From contig NZ_CP017479.1 of NCBI RefSeq assembly GCF_001761465.1, forward strand, positions 2,294,001 to 2,358,000: a stretch of 64,000 nt of DNA, in the 5' to 3' direction. Of this stretch, positions 53,989 to 63,130 are shown one piece after another; position 1 is the stretch's first letter; every line of letters starts with the position of its first letter. The position numbers and the translations under genes are program-made. Under the pieces are notes generated by a model that was not told the origin of the DNA, made no database searches, and saw nothing but the letters and a program-made list of their open reading frames with translations. This DNA comes from Flavobacterium gilvum. GTDB taxonomy: Bacteria > Bacteroidota > Bacteroidia > Flavobacteriales > Flavobacteriaceae.

Positions 53989-55515
53989 TTATATTGTAGT
54001 TATCGGACTGTGTTTTGGAACTAAAAGTTTCATTACTCCCCATGCAATTAAGTAGGAGAAAGCACAAACCGTGAACATGATTCCATAAGCACTGGAAATG
54101 TTTGATGAAATAAAATGTGAAGCTTGTTCTGCCATATTTGGGTCAACTAATACTTCTTTTAGGTTGTCTAATTTTACTGTTTCAAGAGGAATGTCATTTG
54201 TCGCTTTGATTAATCCTGCTTTACTAGCTTCCATAACCCCTTTGATACGGAAATGATCTTCAAGACCTCCAGCTAATAATTGGATTAAAACGCCACCCAA
54301 TCCTCCAGCGGCAGCACCAATTCCTGTAACCGAACCAACTGCTTTTTTAGGGAACATATCCGAAACAGTAGTAAATAAATTAGCAGACCATGCTTGGTGT
54401 GAGGCGCCTCCAATGCTAATGATAGCAATTGCGGCAACAATTCCCCAAGTAGCAGCAACATATTGTGTGCTGATTAATGCCAAAGGTAAAAATGCAATAA
54501 TCAAAAGAGCCGTCATACGTGCTCTATAGGTTTCCCATCCTTTGTTCATAAAAGACATTGGGATAGAACCACCATATATAGAACCAATTATTGCAATTCC
54601 ATACACGATAAATGTTGATATCATTACGGTGTGTTTGGTTTCAATAGCGTCCATTCCAACGCAAAATTGTTGTTTGATATAAGTTGGTAGCCAGAATAAA
54701 AGGAACCACCATATACCGTCAGTCATAAATTTACCCACAACAAATGACCATGTTTGTCTGTAGGTAAGCATTTTGTACCAAGGAACTTTAACTTCTTCGG
54801 TTGTAGTAGCAACTACTTCTTCGTCATCACTATGGATGTAATCATATTCTTCCTGATTAATTTTACCTTTTTCCAGCATGTGTTTTGGAGAAGCGTATAA
54901 TTTGCTCCAGAAAAGCAGCCAAAGAAAACCAACTATACCAGTGATAATGAATGCCATTTGCCAACCGTGAAAAATCCCCAAGAAAAGACCATTTCCTTCA
55001 GTTGGATTCCAGGCAGCAAGAATAATCGGTATGATTAAGGCACAAATCATTGCCCCAACATTGGAACCAGAGTTGAAAATTCCTGTTGCTAATGCACGTT
55101 CTTTTTTCGGAAACCATTCGGCAACAGTTTTGATAGATGCCGGAAAGTTTCCTGCTTCTCCAGCTCCAAAAAGTCCTCTGGCAATCATGTGGTTAGTTAA
55201 ACCTTTGCCCATAAAGGCACTTAAAATTCCAAAAGTTGACCAGCCAACTAAAGAAGCGGCCAATCCTATTTTTGTTCCGATTTTGTCAATAATGAAACCT
55301 GCAAAAAGGGTGAAACCTGCGTAGAACGCGGTAAAAACGGCTGTTAAAAGTGAAAAATCTGTAGCGGACCAGCCAAATCCGTCGGTTGAACAGAAGTAAT
55401 CTTTAAGATAACCAATTACATTTCTGTCCATGTAATTTATAGTTGTTGCAAAAAGTAAAAGTGAAGCGATTGTCCAACGGTAATTTGTCTTTTTTCCCTC
55501 AAGTTGATGTTCCAT
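53989..55515 (-). CDS. MFS transporter of the hexuronate (ExuT) type
   Basis: This is about 508 residues, starting at ATG 55515 (MEHQLEGKKTNYRWTIASLL). A longer frame to 55620 would begin inside the operator. Twelve membrane helices and ACS-family traits are visible: ATTINYMDRNVIGYL in helix 1 and GNFPASIKTVAEWFPKKERA (about 137-156) in loop 4-5. It imports galacturonate or glucuronate into the cytoplasm, ahead of UxaC. An extended loop near residue 220-260 is acidic. Confidence 0.9.
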   Translation of the reverse strand: MEHQLEGKKTNYRWTIASLLLFATTINYMDRNVIGYLKDYFCSTDGFGWSATDFSLLTAVFTAFYAGFTLFAGFIIDKIGTKIGLAASLVGWSTFGILSAFMGKGLTNHMIARGLFGAGEAGNFPASIKTVAEWFPKKERALATGIFNSGSNVGAMICALIIPIILAAWNPTEGNGLFLGIFHGWQMAFIITGIVGFLWLLFWSKLYASPKHMLEKGKINQEEYDYIHSDDEEVVATTTEEVKVPWYKMLTYRQTWSFVVGKFMTDGIWWFLLFWLPTYIKQQFCVGMDAIETKHTVMISTFIVYGIAIIGSIYGGSIPMSFMNKGWETYRARMTALLIIAFLPLALISTQYVAATWGIVAAIAIISIGGASHQAWSANLFTTVSDMFPKKAVGSVTGIGAAAGGLGGVLIQLLAGGLEDHFRIKGVMEASKAGLIKATNDIPLETVKLDNLKEVLVDPNMAEQASHFISSNISSAYGIMFTVCAFSYLIAWGVMKLLVPKHSPITTI

Positions 55516-55603
55516 AAATTTTAATTTAAATGTTTTATTATTTAAGTGTGTTTGGTTAATTTTTTTTTTTGTAAAAATAGGGTATTTTATATTCAAATTA
55601 CAA

Positions 55604-55620
55604 TGTAATCGATTACACAA
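55604..55620 (-). promoter_or_regulatory. LacI-type operator, exuT
   Basis: The perfect palindrome TGTAATCGATTACA (55604-55617) is followed on the plus strand by CAA (TTTG in the minus-strand reading, one base into A-rich DNA). It is 89 bp upstream of the chosen start. Confidence 0.82.
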
Positions 55621-55906
55621 AAATAGGATTAATTTTTTTAATTCCTATTTTTTAACCGTTTTTTTTTAGTTACTGTGATTTTTAGCCGTCAATTATTGCT
55701 TAATAAGTAATAATTGACCATTTGGTGGGGTTTTATCAAAATTTGGCTCGTAAAAATAATTAATTAATCTTTTTTATCTATTTATAATTTCTTAAAAAAA
55801 TCGGTTAACTAAGTTTTTTTGTTTGTTGCATAACAAATGACAACTAAAATTAGTTAGTTGAAGCCAAAATGGTAGAATAATGAGTAGTGTTTTTGGATTT
55901 CCTTTT

Positions 55907-56578
55907 TTAGTATTTGAATAAATCTCCCAGCGTAAATTCTGATTTACCTTTTAATCCTTTTAATTTTTTTACAATTTTCAAAAAAGCTATCGCTGTAATG
56001 TAGGCGTCTCCCATTGCGGTATGGCGATCTTTTTTGGAGATATCAAATTTGTCAGCCAAATCGTCTAAGGCATATTTATCCTTTCGTTCCAAAAGATTGG
56101 ACATGATAAGTGTCTTTTTATAAAGAAAAGCGGTATCCAATGTTTTGTTGGTCAATTGTGGCAATCCATTACGCTCCAAGGCTTTATTTATCATTGTGAT
56201 ATCGAATATCGTATGATGGGCAACGATAACAGAATCGCTCACAAATGCCAAAAACTGTTGCAATGCTTCAAGTTCTGATGGTTTGTCCATAACCCAATCC
56301 TTCAAAATTCCGTGAATTTGAGCACTATTTTTATCGTAATATTCTTGGTGGATATAAATTTCGAAACTGTCTGGAATCGAAATTACACCGTTCAGTAAGC
56401 TGACGGCTCCAATGCAAAGTATTCGGTCATTATCAAAATCAAAACCAGTTGTTTCCGTATCTAAAACTACAAAACGTGTATTGTCAACACGGTTTAAAAG
56501 TGTTGGATCTGTTGATTTTTCAAAAATTTTAAAAAAATCAAATATTCTTGTTTTGCTTTCTTTAAAAAAATTATTCAT
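55907..56578 (-). CDS. DnaQ-family 3'-5' exonuclease
   Basis: This 223-residue protein has ExoI FVVLDTETTGFDFDNDRI (Asp and Glu at about 35-37), ExoII VIVAHHTIFDITMINKAL (about 119) and ExoIII DRHTAMGDAYIT (His and Asp at about 187-193). It resembles the epsilon subunit or PolC exonuclease. Its ATG overlaps the stop of the DUF294 gene by one base (TAATG), which suggests coupled translation and a joint role with it. Confidence 0.92.
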   Translation of the reverse strand: MNNFFKESKTRIFDFFKIFEKSTDPTLLNRVDNTRFVVLDTETTGFDFDNDRILCIGAVSLLNGVISIPDSFEIYIHQEYYDKNSAQIHGILKDWVMDKPSELEALQQFLAFVSDSVIVAHHTIFDITMINKALERNGLPQLTNKTLDTAFLYKKTLIMSNLLERKDKYALDDLADKFDISKKDRHTAMGDAYITAIAFLKIVKKLKGLKGKSEFTLGDLFKY

Positions 56579-58497
56579 TACAAAATATTTGATGAATTAA
56601 AACGTATGCTGATAATCTCTTGTAGTTCTTTAATGGTTTTAAAGGTACTTTTAAGTTTTATTTTTTCTTGTTTTGAAAGGTCTCCCAATGCAATATATTG
56701 CCCGGAATCATTATGTAAAAGCCCTTGTTTTGTTCTGAATTTTAACAACGCTCTATAGGAATAGGAGCAGGCCAGGTATAATTCCCTGTTGTGTGGTTCC
56801 AATTCAGCTAATTTATCAAAGCGTTCGGGAGTGTTGCTTATTGATTTTACGGCATGCGACAATATCAATACTCTGGCGGCATCGCTCAAAGGCATCAGCG
56901 CTCTTCTTTTTATATCAAAAAAATCTTTGTTTGCGCCGTCTTGTTCCAATAAAAATCCCCTAAAAAATCCTGTTGGAGAAGGACTTTGCAATGCACCGCT
57001 TACCAAATGGATATAAAATACGGGGTTCTCCTTTATATCATTAAGAATATAATCGGATAATTCATTTGTGAGTTCAGTATCACCGTACGAAAGGCTGTAA
57101 TCAAAAAAGATAAAGGACAATAATACTTCGTCTTTTCCGGTGTTGGTAATCCATTGATGAACGAGACTTTTCCATTCGTCAAGACTTAAACACCATTTTG
57201 GATTGGATGCCATCATCTCGGCAGGGCAATAATCGTATCCAATTTCAAACAAACCTTTGTTGACATGTGTAGCCAATTCCAGAAAATATTTTTTGGTCTT
57301 TTCTTTTAACTCGTCAGGAACATTTTCGTACAGCAAAGCATTGTCTTGGTCGGTTTGCAGCAATTGTTCGCTTCGACCCTGACTCCCCATTGCCAGCCAC
57401 GCAAATTTTACAGGGGGTGGAGTCAGCATTTTTTTTAATGAAATTTCAATCACTTGCTGGATGCAGACATCATTCAATTCTGTGATAATTTTTGAAGTCA
57501 GTGCAATAGGGATATTTTGTTCCAAATAGCCGCTCAATAATTGCATAATACTAATGCGAATGGGTTTTATGTCCTTGTATTTTTTGGCTCTTTTTATTGC
57601 TTTTATCAGTACCGAAGGATTGTTTCCCAATGAAACCATAACATCATGTTTGGAAAGGATTCCAACTGCTTTGCTGTTTGGGGTTCCGTCTTTGGTGATG
57701 CATAAATGGCTAATATTACTTTTTATTAAGGCGATTTGTGCTTGGGTTATAGTCAGTTTTTTGGGATAAGTGATAACAGGACTTGCCATTATTACTGATG
57801 CTTCTGTGGTGATGGGATATTCTCCGGTTACGATTTTATTCCTTAAATCTTTATCAGTTATGATTCCAATTGGTAGTTTATCTTCGACTACAAGTATGGC
57901 TCCCACCTTTTTTTTAATCATTTTCTCGGCCATTTCCTGTGCCGTGGTTGTGGCAGAACAGGTTACTATTTTTTTTGAATATTTTACGGGCTGAATATCA
58001 AATAATTTAGAATCAGTGTCCAAGATATCACCGTTTAAATTCTCTCCATATAGTTTTCCTCTGTGACTTTTGGAATACGGATTTTGAGTATTTGCGGCAA
58101 AACTTTGTATTAAGAAGTTACCTACTGCTTCATTTTCCAGAGCATAAGGCCTGAAAATAGCTATCGGAATGGCATAAAGAATAGTTTCTTCATATGCTCT
58201 GGCTTCCATTTTGTAGTTTTCATTGGCGATAAGCGGTCTCAAACCAAAAATATCCCCTTCATCACACATGTCTAGGATTTCATTTTTAGGTCCTTTTTTA
58301 AGAGCTACTGCCCCTTTGTGAACTATGTAGAAAGAGCTGTGGGTTTCTTCATTTTCGGCAAAAATCACGCTGTCTTTTTCTTTGTAGATAATCGATATCT
58401 GTTCAGACAGAATTTCAATGTCTTTTTGATTTAAAAAAGTAAAAGGAGGGAAGTTCTTCAAAAAATCGGCAACTCTATGCGAAATAGTATTTTTCAT
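56578..58497 (-). CDS. DUF294 nucleotidyltransferase-like protein with cNMP and CBS domains
   Basis: This 639-residue soluble protein has a cyclic-nucleotide-binding-like domain (about 15-135; NEETHSSFYIVHKGAVALKKG) and two CBS motifs (about 180-300). A GlnD-like nucleotidyltransferase domain follows (about 330-460; AMGSQGRSEQLLQTDQDNALLY, with GS and DxD), then a C-terminal DUF294 domain (about 490-620). It looks like a sensor that adds nucleotides to an unknown partner. Coupled to the exonuclease gene. Confidence 0.92.
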   Translation of the reverse strand: MKNTISHRVADFLKNFPPFTFLNQKDIEILSEQISIIYKEKDSVIFAENEETHSSFYIVHKGAVALKKGPKNEILDMCDEGDIFGLRPLIANENYKMEARAYEETILYAIPIAIFRPYALENEAVGNFLIQSFAANTQNPYSKSHRGKLYGENLNGDILDTDSKLFDIQPVKYSKKIVTCSATTTAQEMAEKMIKKKVGAILVVEDKLPIGIITDKDLRNKIVTGEYPITTEASVIMASPVITYPKKLTITQAQIALIKSNISHLCITKDGTPNSKAVGILSKHDVMVSLGNNPSVLIKAIKRAKKYKDIKPIRISIMQLLSGYLEQNIPIALTSKIITELNDVCIQQVIEISLKKMLTPPPVKFAWLAMGSQGRSEQLLQTDQDNALLYENVPDELKEKTKKYFLELATHVNKGLFEIGYDYCPAEMMASNPKWCLSLDEWKSLVHQWITNTGKDEVLLSFIFFDYSLSYGDTELTNELSDYILNDIKENPVFYIHLVSGALQSPSPTGFFRGFLLEQDGANKDFFDIKRRALMPLSDAARVLILSHAVKSISNTPERFDKLAELEPHNRELYLACSYSYRALLKFRTKQGLLHNDSGQYIALGDLSKQEKIKLKSTFKTIKELQEIISIRFNSSNIL

Positions 58498-58528
58498 GGG
58501 TATTATTTTAAAACGTATTCACAAAAAA

Positions 58529-58557
58529 AAACACAGCTTCTTTTTGGGAGCTGTGTT
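58529..58557 (-). terminator. Terminator after terC
   Basis: The hairpin AACACAGCT/AGCTGTGTT, with A-rich flank at 58522-58530, reads as a T run downstream on the minus strand. Confidence 0.88.
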
Positions 58558-58563
58558 CAGGAT

Positions 58564-59337
58564 TTATTTTTTGGATTTAGTTACTTTCATATTAATTATT
58601 TCCACAAATAAGGAAAACGAAATGGCAAAGTATAAATATCCTTTTGGAACAGGAGTTACATGGCTGCCAAAAATCAGAGCGTTTGCCAAATGGGCGCTTT
58701 CTGTCAATAGCATGAATCCTATCAAGATTAGGAAGGACAATCCCAGAATTTGAATCGAAGGATGTTTGTTCACAAAATTCCCAACAGGAACCGCAAACTG
58801 CATCATTATTAATACAGAAATAATAACTGCTGTAACCATAATGACTAAAGCTCCTTGAATTCCGTTAGTCATTCCCACGGCAGTTAGTATGCTGTCAAAC
58901 GAGAAAACCAAATCAATCATTATAATTTGCAGAATAACACTGCTGAAGGATTTAGCGGCAGCTTTGCCTAATTCCATTTCCTCATGGCCTTTCTCATCTA
59001 CTTTTTCGCGAATCTCGTTCGTGCTTTTATAAATCAGGAATAATCCGCCAAGCAATAATATTACACTTTGTCCCGTAACTCCGGCATTTAGCCAACTCCA
59101 TTCAATCGTGAACCAAGGTTTTTTCATCTGAATTAAAAAATTAATTCCAAACAAAAGCGCAATCCGCATGAACATTGCCAAAAACATTCCAATTTTTGTG
59201 GCTTTTTTTCGGGCTTCAATTGGTAATTTTCCAGTTGCAATAGAGATAAAGATAATATTGTCTATTCCTAAAACAATTTCCAAAAAAGTCAATGTTAATA
59301 GAGCAATCCAGGCATCTGGGTTCAAAAATACTTCCAT
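58564..59337 (-). CDS. TerC family membrane protein
   Basis: This 257-residue protein has about seven membrane helices. The motifs FLEIVLGIDNIIFISIATGKLP (helix 1, about 19-40) and DLVFSFDSILTAVGM (about 140-154) carry conserved acids in the membrane, as in the TerC/Alx family. Members export or sense metal ions (manganese) or act in membrane protein metalation. A single gene with its own terminator. Confidence 0.93.
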   Translation of the reverse strand: MEVFLNPDAWIALLTLTFLEIVLGIDNIIFISIATGKLPIEARKKATKIGMFLAMFMRIALLFGINFLIQMKKPWFTIEWSWLNAGVTGQSVILLLGGLFLIYKSTNEIREKVDEKGHEEMELGKAAAKSFSSVILQIIMIDLVFSFDSILTAVGMTNGIQGALVIMVTAVIISVLIMMQFAVPVGNFVNKHPSIQILGLSFLILIGFMLLTESAHLANALIFGSHVTPVPKGYLYFAISFSLFVEIINMKVTKSKK

Positions 59338-59428
59338 TTTAAGTATGAATAGGGGTTAGAAAAAGTTATGAATTATGAGTTATGAATTATGAGTTATCTG
59401 TAATCTGATAATCTAAAAGCAAAAATCT

Positions 59429-59803
59429 TTAATCTGAAATCTTAACAACCGTTCCTTTTTGTTTGGAACTAACGCCAACCATTCCAAATTCAAAGGTATA
59501 GGAATTTTTCGAAGTTGTCAAAATTTTCATATCAATCGCTTTCTCTTCCGCCTTATTTTTCGGGTGTTTTTTCTGCAAAACATATTCGCAATCATTCACC
59601 CAACGAATAGTCGAAGTATCTGTTTTTCCTTCAAAAGTCTCAATCTCAATACTGTCATTGCGCTCAAAAACCGTCGTTTTTTTAACACCGTTGATTTCAT
59701 AATCAAATTTGAATTTTCCAGTTTTGAAGTCTTTGCAATTACGGTCGGCACTATAACACGACATTAGTAATAGGATTGGGAGAATAAAGATTGCTTTTTT
59801 CAT
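59429..59803 (-). CDS. Small lipoprotein, unknown function
   Basis: This is a 124-residue lipoprotein precursor with lipobox LLMSCYS (Cys at about 16). The mature part has DCKDFKTGKFKFDYEINGVKKTTVFERN-type sequence and resembles small DNA-repair-associated or secreted proteins widespread in Flavobacteriia. It is predicted to be an eight-strand beta structure. No function can be given. A single gene. Confidence 0.72.
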   Translation of the reverse strand: MKKAIFILPILLLMSCYSADRNCKDFKTGKFKFDYEINGVKKTTVFERNDSIEIETFEGKTDTSTIRWVNDCEYVLQKKHPKNKAEEKAIDMKILTTSKNSYTFEFGMVGVSSKQKGTVVKISD

Positions 59804-59826
59804 TATTGATGTTTTAATTTTTATTT

Positions 59827-59967
59827 GGGCCTAATCCAGCTGTCCGTTACAACTCCTCATCTTGTTGACAAAATTTTTATGTGTTTGCAAGAGCTTCTTT
59901 CAGTCGCTTTGCAAACCCAAAAAATTTAAGTCAACAAGACTGCGGGGTTTTCACTTCCATCTGGGGC
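59827..59967. repeat. Palindromic intergenic element, 141 bp
   Basis: Nested inverted repeats: TCTTGTTGAC (59860-59869) with GTCAACAAGA (59930-59939), and within these GTTTGCAA (59883-59890) with TTGCAAAC (59909-59916). Ends read GGGCCTAATCCAGC and CCATCTGGGGC. Its size and nested-hairpin layout suggest a non-autonomous repeat. Flavobacterial genomes carry many similar elements (from memory). Confidence 0.65.
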
Positions 59968-60025
59968 AGTTTTTAGATTACAGATTACAGATTACAGGTT
60001 TCAGAATTTAGATTTAGATTTAAGA

Positions 60026-60054
60026 ATTGTCATTGTCATTGTCATTGTCATTGC
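60026..60054. repeat. Tandem hexamer repeat (ATTGTC)
   Basis: Four perfect ATTGTC units plus a partial fifth, ending 5 bp before the convergent stop of the DinB-like gene. A triple GATTACA-like run precedes it (59975-59998). Probably slippage-prone; no role assigned. Confidence 0.8.
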
Positions 60055-60058
60055 AAAA

Positions 60059-60634
60059 TCATTTCATTCGTCTAAATTCCTCTTCGGTAAAATTTTTAAT
60101 TTCTTTTTCTTTTGCAAATTTATCGTCATTGTAACTCGCCGATTTATTTTTTGGAATTGAAAGGCTACTCCATTCACTGTTTTTTAGTTGTTTGGCATAA
60201 AAAACAATTTGTCCAACATGATACGGATAATGTGCCAACTGTCTGTTGATGGCCTCGATAACTGTATGTCCTTCATTCCTGATATAAATAATCTCCGAAA
60301 GTTGTTCTGGTTGTAAACTGTCCAAAGCTCCAAAAAAGCAATTCCACCCGTCATTCCAAACAGTGAATACCTGTTCTTTGCTTTGCAAATCATTTTCAAA
60401 TTCACCATCCCTGTTTCTTGTTTTTTTTTCGCCATCAGTGGTAAGGAAATCTGTCCAGCGAGAAATCATATTTCCAGAAAGATGTTTTACAATTACGGCA
60501 ATGCTGTTTGTGTCTTCATTTGTAGATACAAAAAGTTGATCCGGTTCCAATTGTTCCATTGCTTTTTCTCCCAACATTTTATAGTAGAGAAACTGCTTTT
60601 TTACGCTCTCAATGTAAGAAGTAGTTGCATCCAT
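60059..60634 (-). CDS. DUF1572/DinB-like protein
   Basis: This is a 191-residue four-helix-bundle protein of the DinB/DUF1572 group. Recognisable segments are IAVIVKHLSGNMISRWTDFLTTDGEK (about 45-70) and HYPYHVGQIVFYAKQLK (about 130-146). They carry His residues that would form the metal site. Role unknown; related proteins are thiol transferase-like. It begins 3 bp after the stop of the pentapeptide gene, so the two are co-transcribed. Confidence 0.88.
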   Translation of the reverse strand: MDATTSYIESVKKQFLYYKMLGEKAMEQLEPDQLFVSTNEDTNSIAVIVKHLSGNMISRWTDFLTTDGEKKTRNRDGEFENDLQSKEQVFTVWNDGWNCFFGALDSLQPEQLSEIIYIRNEGHTVIEAINRQLAHYPYHVGQIVFYAKQLKNSEWSSLSIPKNKSASYNDDKFAKEKEIKNFTEEEFRRMK

Positions 60635-60636
60635 GA

Positions 60637-61209
60637 TTACTCAATTTTTATATCATATTTATCCAAAAGCCCCGCTATTCCCTGGCTTGAAAATTTGGCT
60701 TTTTTCATCGGGTTGAATTCTGGGTCAATTTTATAATTATAGGCCGTTGTAAAATCAGCGGAAGCTAGAATCGTATCGTTAAAAATAGCATTGTCCAGAT
60801 TACAGTTTCCAAAAACGGATTGTGTCAAATTGGTTCCAATAAAGGAAACTTCTTTCATCGAACACGAATTGAATTTGGTTTTGGGCATTTTTTTATTTGC
60901 AAAAGAACTATAATCCAAAATGCAATCCTGAAATTGCACATTGAATAAAAAATCCTGACACGATTGAAATTGAATTCCCATCAGTTTACAGTTCTTGAAG
61001 GTCACTGTTTTTAGACTAGTGCCTCCCAATTGAGTCATCGATAAATTACATTCTATGAATTCGCAATCCATAAAACTATTGTTTGAAAAATCACTATTCG
61101 AGAAATCACAGTTCTTGAAAACGCAATCTTCAAATTCACGATTGTTAATTCTTTTACCTATATAGGTTACTTTTTCAAATGTTTTTTGAATATGTATTAG
61201 ATCTTCCAT
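60637..61209 (-). CDS. Pentapeptide repeat protein
   Basis: This is a 190-residue right-handed quadrilateral beta-helix with repeats of the A(D/N)LxX type visible throughout (CVFKNCDFSNSDFSNNSFMDCEF-like). It resembles McbG and Qnr proteins, some of which mimic DNA and shield gyrase. Its actual target is unknown. Its ATG overlaps the stop codon of the DUF6095 gene by one base, so translation is likely coupled. Confidence 0.92.
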   Translation of the reverse strand: MEDLIHIQKTFEKVTYIGKRINNREFEDCVFKNCDFSNSDFSNNSFMDCEFIECNLSMTQLGGTSLKTVTFKNCKLMGIQFQSCQDFLFNVQFQDCILDYSSFANKKMPKTKFNSCSMKEVSFIGTNLTQSVFGNCNLDNAIFNDTILASADFTTAYNYKIDPEFNPMKKAKFSSQGIAGLLDKYDIKIE

Positions 61210-61427
61210 TAGTCGTTAAAAATGCCTTTCATAATTATTTTCAAACCAATGAACAATAGATACATCGATACGGCACAAAGAATTATTCCCACAATCAAAA
61301 CCAAATAATGCCAATTGGTGTGCTGATTCATAAATGCATTGTAAATTATGGTGGGACCTATAAACATAAGCGGAATGGCTCCTGTAACGTATTTTACGCC
61401 TTTTGCCATAAGAACTTTATCTGCCAT
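61209..61427 (-). CDS. DUF6095-type small membrane protein
   Basis: The protein has about 72 residues from ATG 61427 (MADKVLMAKGVKYVTGAIPL); a longer frame to 61484 would overlap murQ. Two transmembrane helices (about 12-34 and 41-64) flank a short polar loop. Conserved small protein of Flavobacteriia, function unknown. It lies between murQ and the pentapeptide gene. Confidence 0.72.
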   Translation of the reverse strand: MADKVLMAKGVKYVTGAIPLMFIGPTIIYNAFMNQHTNWHYLVLIVGIILCAVSMYLLFIGLKIIMKGIFND

Positions 61428-61461
61428 TTTTTTGATTTTTAAATTTTTAACTAAAACGTGA

Positions 61462-62277
61462 TTATTTCTTATTGTAAAAATCAACTGCTTTTCTCACGCT
61501 TCCGTGTGTTTTGAGCAATTCGGCTCCTTCTTCATAGGTAACGGGAATTTCGCTCATAATCATTTTTATGCCGCGATCAACAAGTTTGTTATTGCTTAAT
61601 TGCATATCAACCATTTTGTTTCCTTTTACTTTTCCAAGCTGAATCATGGTGGCGGTCGAAATCATATTCAGGACTAATTTTTGGGCAGTCCCAGCTTTCA
61701 TTCTTGAGCTTCCGGTTACAAATTCTGGACCTACAACCACTTCGATGGGAATTTTTGCCGTTTGCGAAAGCGGACTTCCCGCATTGCAGGAAATGCTCCC
61801 GGTGCTGATGTTTTTTTCGTTGCAGGCTTGTAATCCACCAATAACATACGGAGTTGTACCCGAAGCTGCGATACCTATAACCACATCATTTTCATTAATA
61901 TTGAATTCTTTTAAATCAATCCAAGCCTGAGTAGGATTGTCTTCGGCGTTTTCCACGGCTCTGCGAATAGCTTTGTCTCCGCCTGCAATAATTCCAACGA
62001 CCAAATCAAACGGAACTCCAAAAGTAGGAGGACATTCAGATGCATCGACAACTCCTAATCTCCCTGAGGTTCCTGCCCCGATGTAGAATAATCGCCCACC
62101 CAATTTCATTTTGGCAACTATTTCAGTTACTAACGACTCTATTTGTGGCATGGCTTTTTCGACGGCGAGCGGTACGGTTTTGTCTTCGTTATTAATGTTG
62201 GTCAGTAATTCTGTAACCGACATTTTTTCTAAATGTTCGTATTTGGAAGATTGTTCAGTGGTCTTGGTAAAGCTCAT
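61462..62277 (-). CDS. murQ: N-acetylmuramic acid 6-phosphate etherase
   Basis: This 271-residue SIS-domain enzyme cleaves the lactyl ether of MurNAc-6-P in cell wall recycling. YIGAGTSGRLGVVDASECPPTFG (about 66-88) is the substrate-binding loop, and GSSRMKAGTAQKLVLNMIST (about 189-208) completes the fold. A Glu in the first block is the likely catalytic acid. Start at ATG 62277; first gene of the group leading to the DinB-like gene. Confidence 0.96.
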   Translation of the reverse strand: MSFTKTTEQSSKYEHLEKMSVTELLTNINNEDKTVPLAVEKAMPQIESLVTEIVAKMKLGGRLFYIGAGTSGRLGVVDASECPPTFGVPFDLVVGIIAGGDKAIRRAVENAEDNPTQAWIDLKEFNINENDVVIGIAASGTTPYVIGGLQACNEKNISTGSISCNAGSPLSQTAKIPIEVVVGPEFVTGSSRMKAGTAQKLVLNMISTATMIQLGKVKGNKMVDMQLSNNKLVDRGIKMIMSEIPVTYEEGAELLKTHGSVRKAVDFYNKK

Positions 62278-62539
62278 GGTTTTGTTTTAAAATTGATCCC
62301 TTTTCTGGGTTGGTAAAGTTAGGGAATTTTAAAACTTACTATTCTTAGTAAGACTAAAAAAAATGTGATGAATATAATTGTTCCCAAATCAGCGAGATTT
62401 GTGATAATTTGGAACGAATAAGAAATGAACAGGAAGTTTTATGACGCTGTTTCCGGATTGATTTTGCGGTGGTTTCAATTTGGTTTCCCTAAATTTCCCT
62501 TATCAATTAGGGAATTGTTCAAGAACTTTGGTTTTTCTT

Positions 62540-62866
62540 TTAGATATTATTGGTTGTAGGATTATAGGGTAATTCCATCCGCCGACGTTGTTCTTCTTTG
62601 ACTGTTTTTAAAACATCTTCAATGAAAATTTCATCGTATTTCTCAGCAATAGAATCACGATTGTTTGTCATTCGTATTACAGAATGTTTGCTGAAAATGG
62701 CAACACTAAAATACTGTTTTTTGTTTGTCAAATAATACTTTCTCTCTTGTTCATCACAATCGATTTCTGTAGTGCTAATTTTTAATAATTGAGTAACTAT
62801 TCCAAAAAGATGATTTTCTATTTTGGTGTACTTCTTAGGTTGATTTTTGAAAAAAAAATTAAACAT
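62540..62866 (-). CDS. Conserved hypothetical protein
   Basis: This is a 108-residue soluble protein with a basic N-terminus (MFNFFFKNQPKKYTKIENHL), a central beta-rich part (YYLTNKKQYFSVAIFSKHSVIRMTNN) and a charged C-terminal helix (about 75-95). No domain recognised and no operon partners; gaps of about 260 bp lie on both sides. Confidence 0.62.
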   Translation of the reverse strand: MFNFFFKNQPKKYTKIENHLFGIVTQLLKISTTEIDCDEQERKYYLTNKKQYFSVAIFSKHSVIRMTNNRDSIAEKYDEIFIEDVLKTVKEEQRRRMELPYNPTTNNI

Positions 62867-63019
62867 ACAACTAGATTTAGATTAGTGTTTGGGGTGCTTT
62901 TTTCTTTTTTTTCTTTTTTTTATTTTGTAGGTTGATTAATTATTGTAAAAGACAGAAGTTCATATTGTTTTTATCTAAAGCAAATTAACAGTAATGTTTC
63001 TAATAAAGCAAGTTATTTT

Positions 63020-63066
63020 GGATTATTCGTACGTTAATTATGCATCATTAAACGAATAAATAATCC
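63020..63066. repeat. Inverted repeat (GGATTATT type)
   Basis: GGATTATTCGT (63020-63030) pairs with ACGAATAAATAATCC, with a 3-4 base bulge. It lies downstream of the ZIP gene and shares the phrase TTAAACGAATAAA with the 63827 hairpin. Confidence 0.6.
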
Positions 63067-63130
63067 TAAAGTGTAATTTTTTTTGAAATAGAAATACGGA
63101 GCTTTTTTTGTCTGAAAACTGTTTGATTTT

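Noticed and set aside
59975..60054. Short tandem repeats considered as a CRISPR remnant
   Set aside because: Units are 6-7 bp and adjacent without spacers; simple sequence repeats only.
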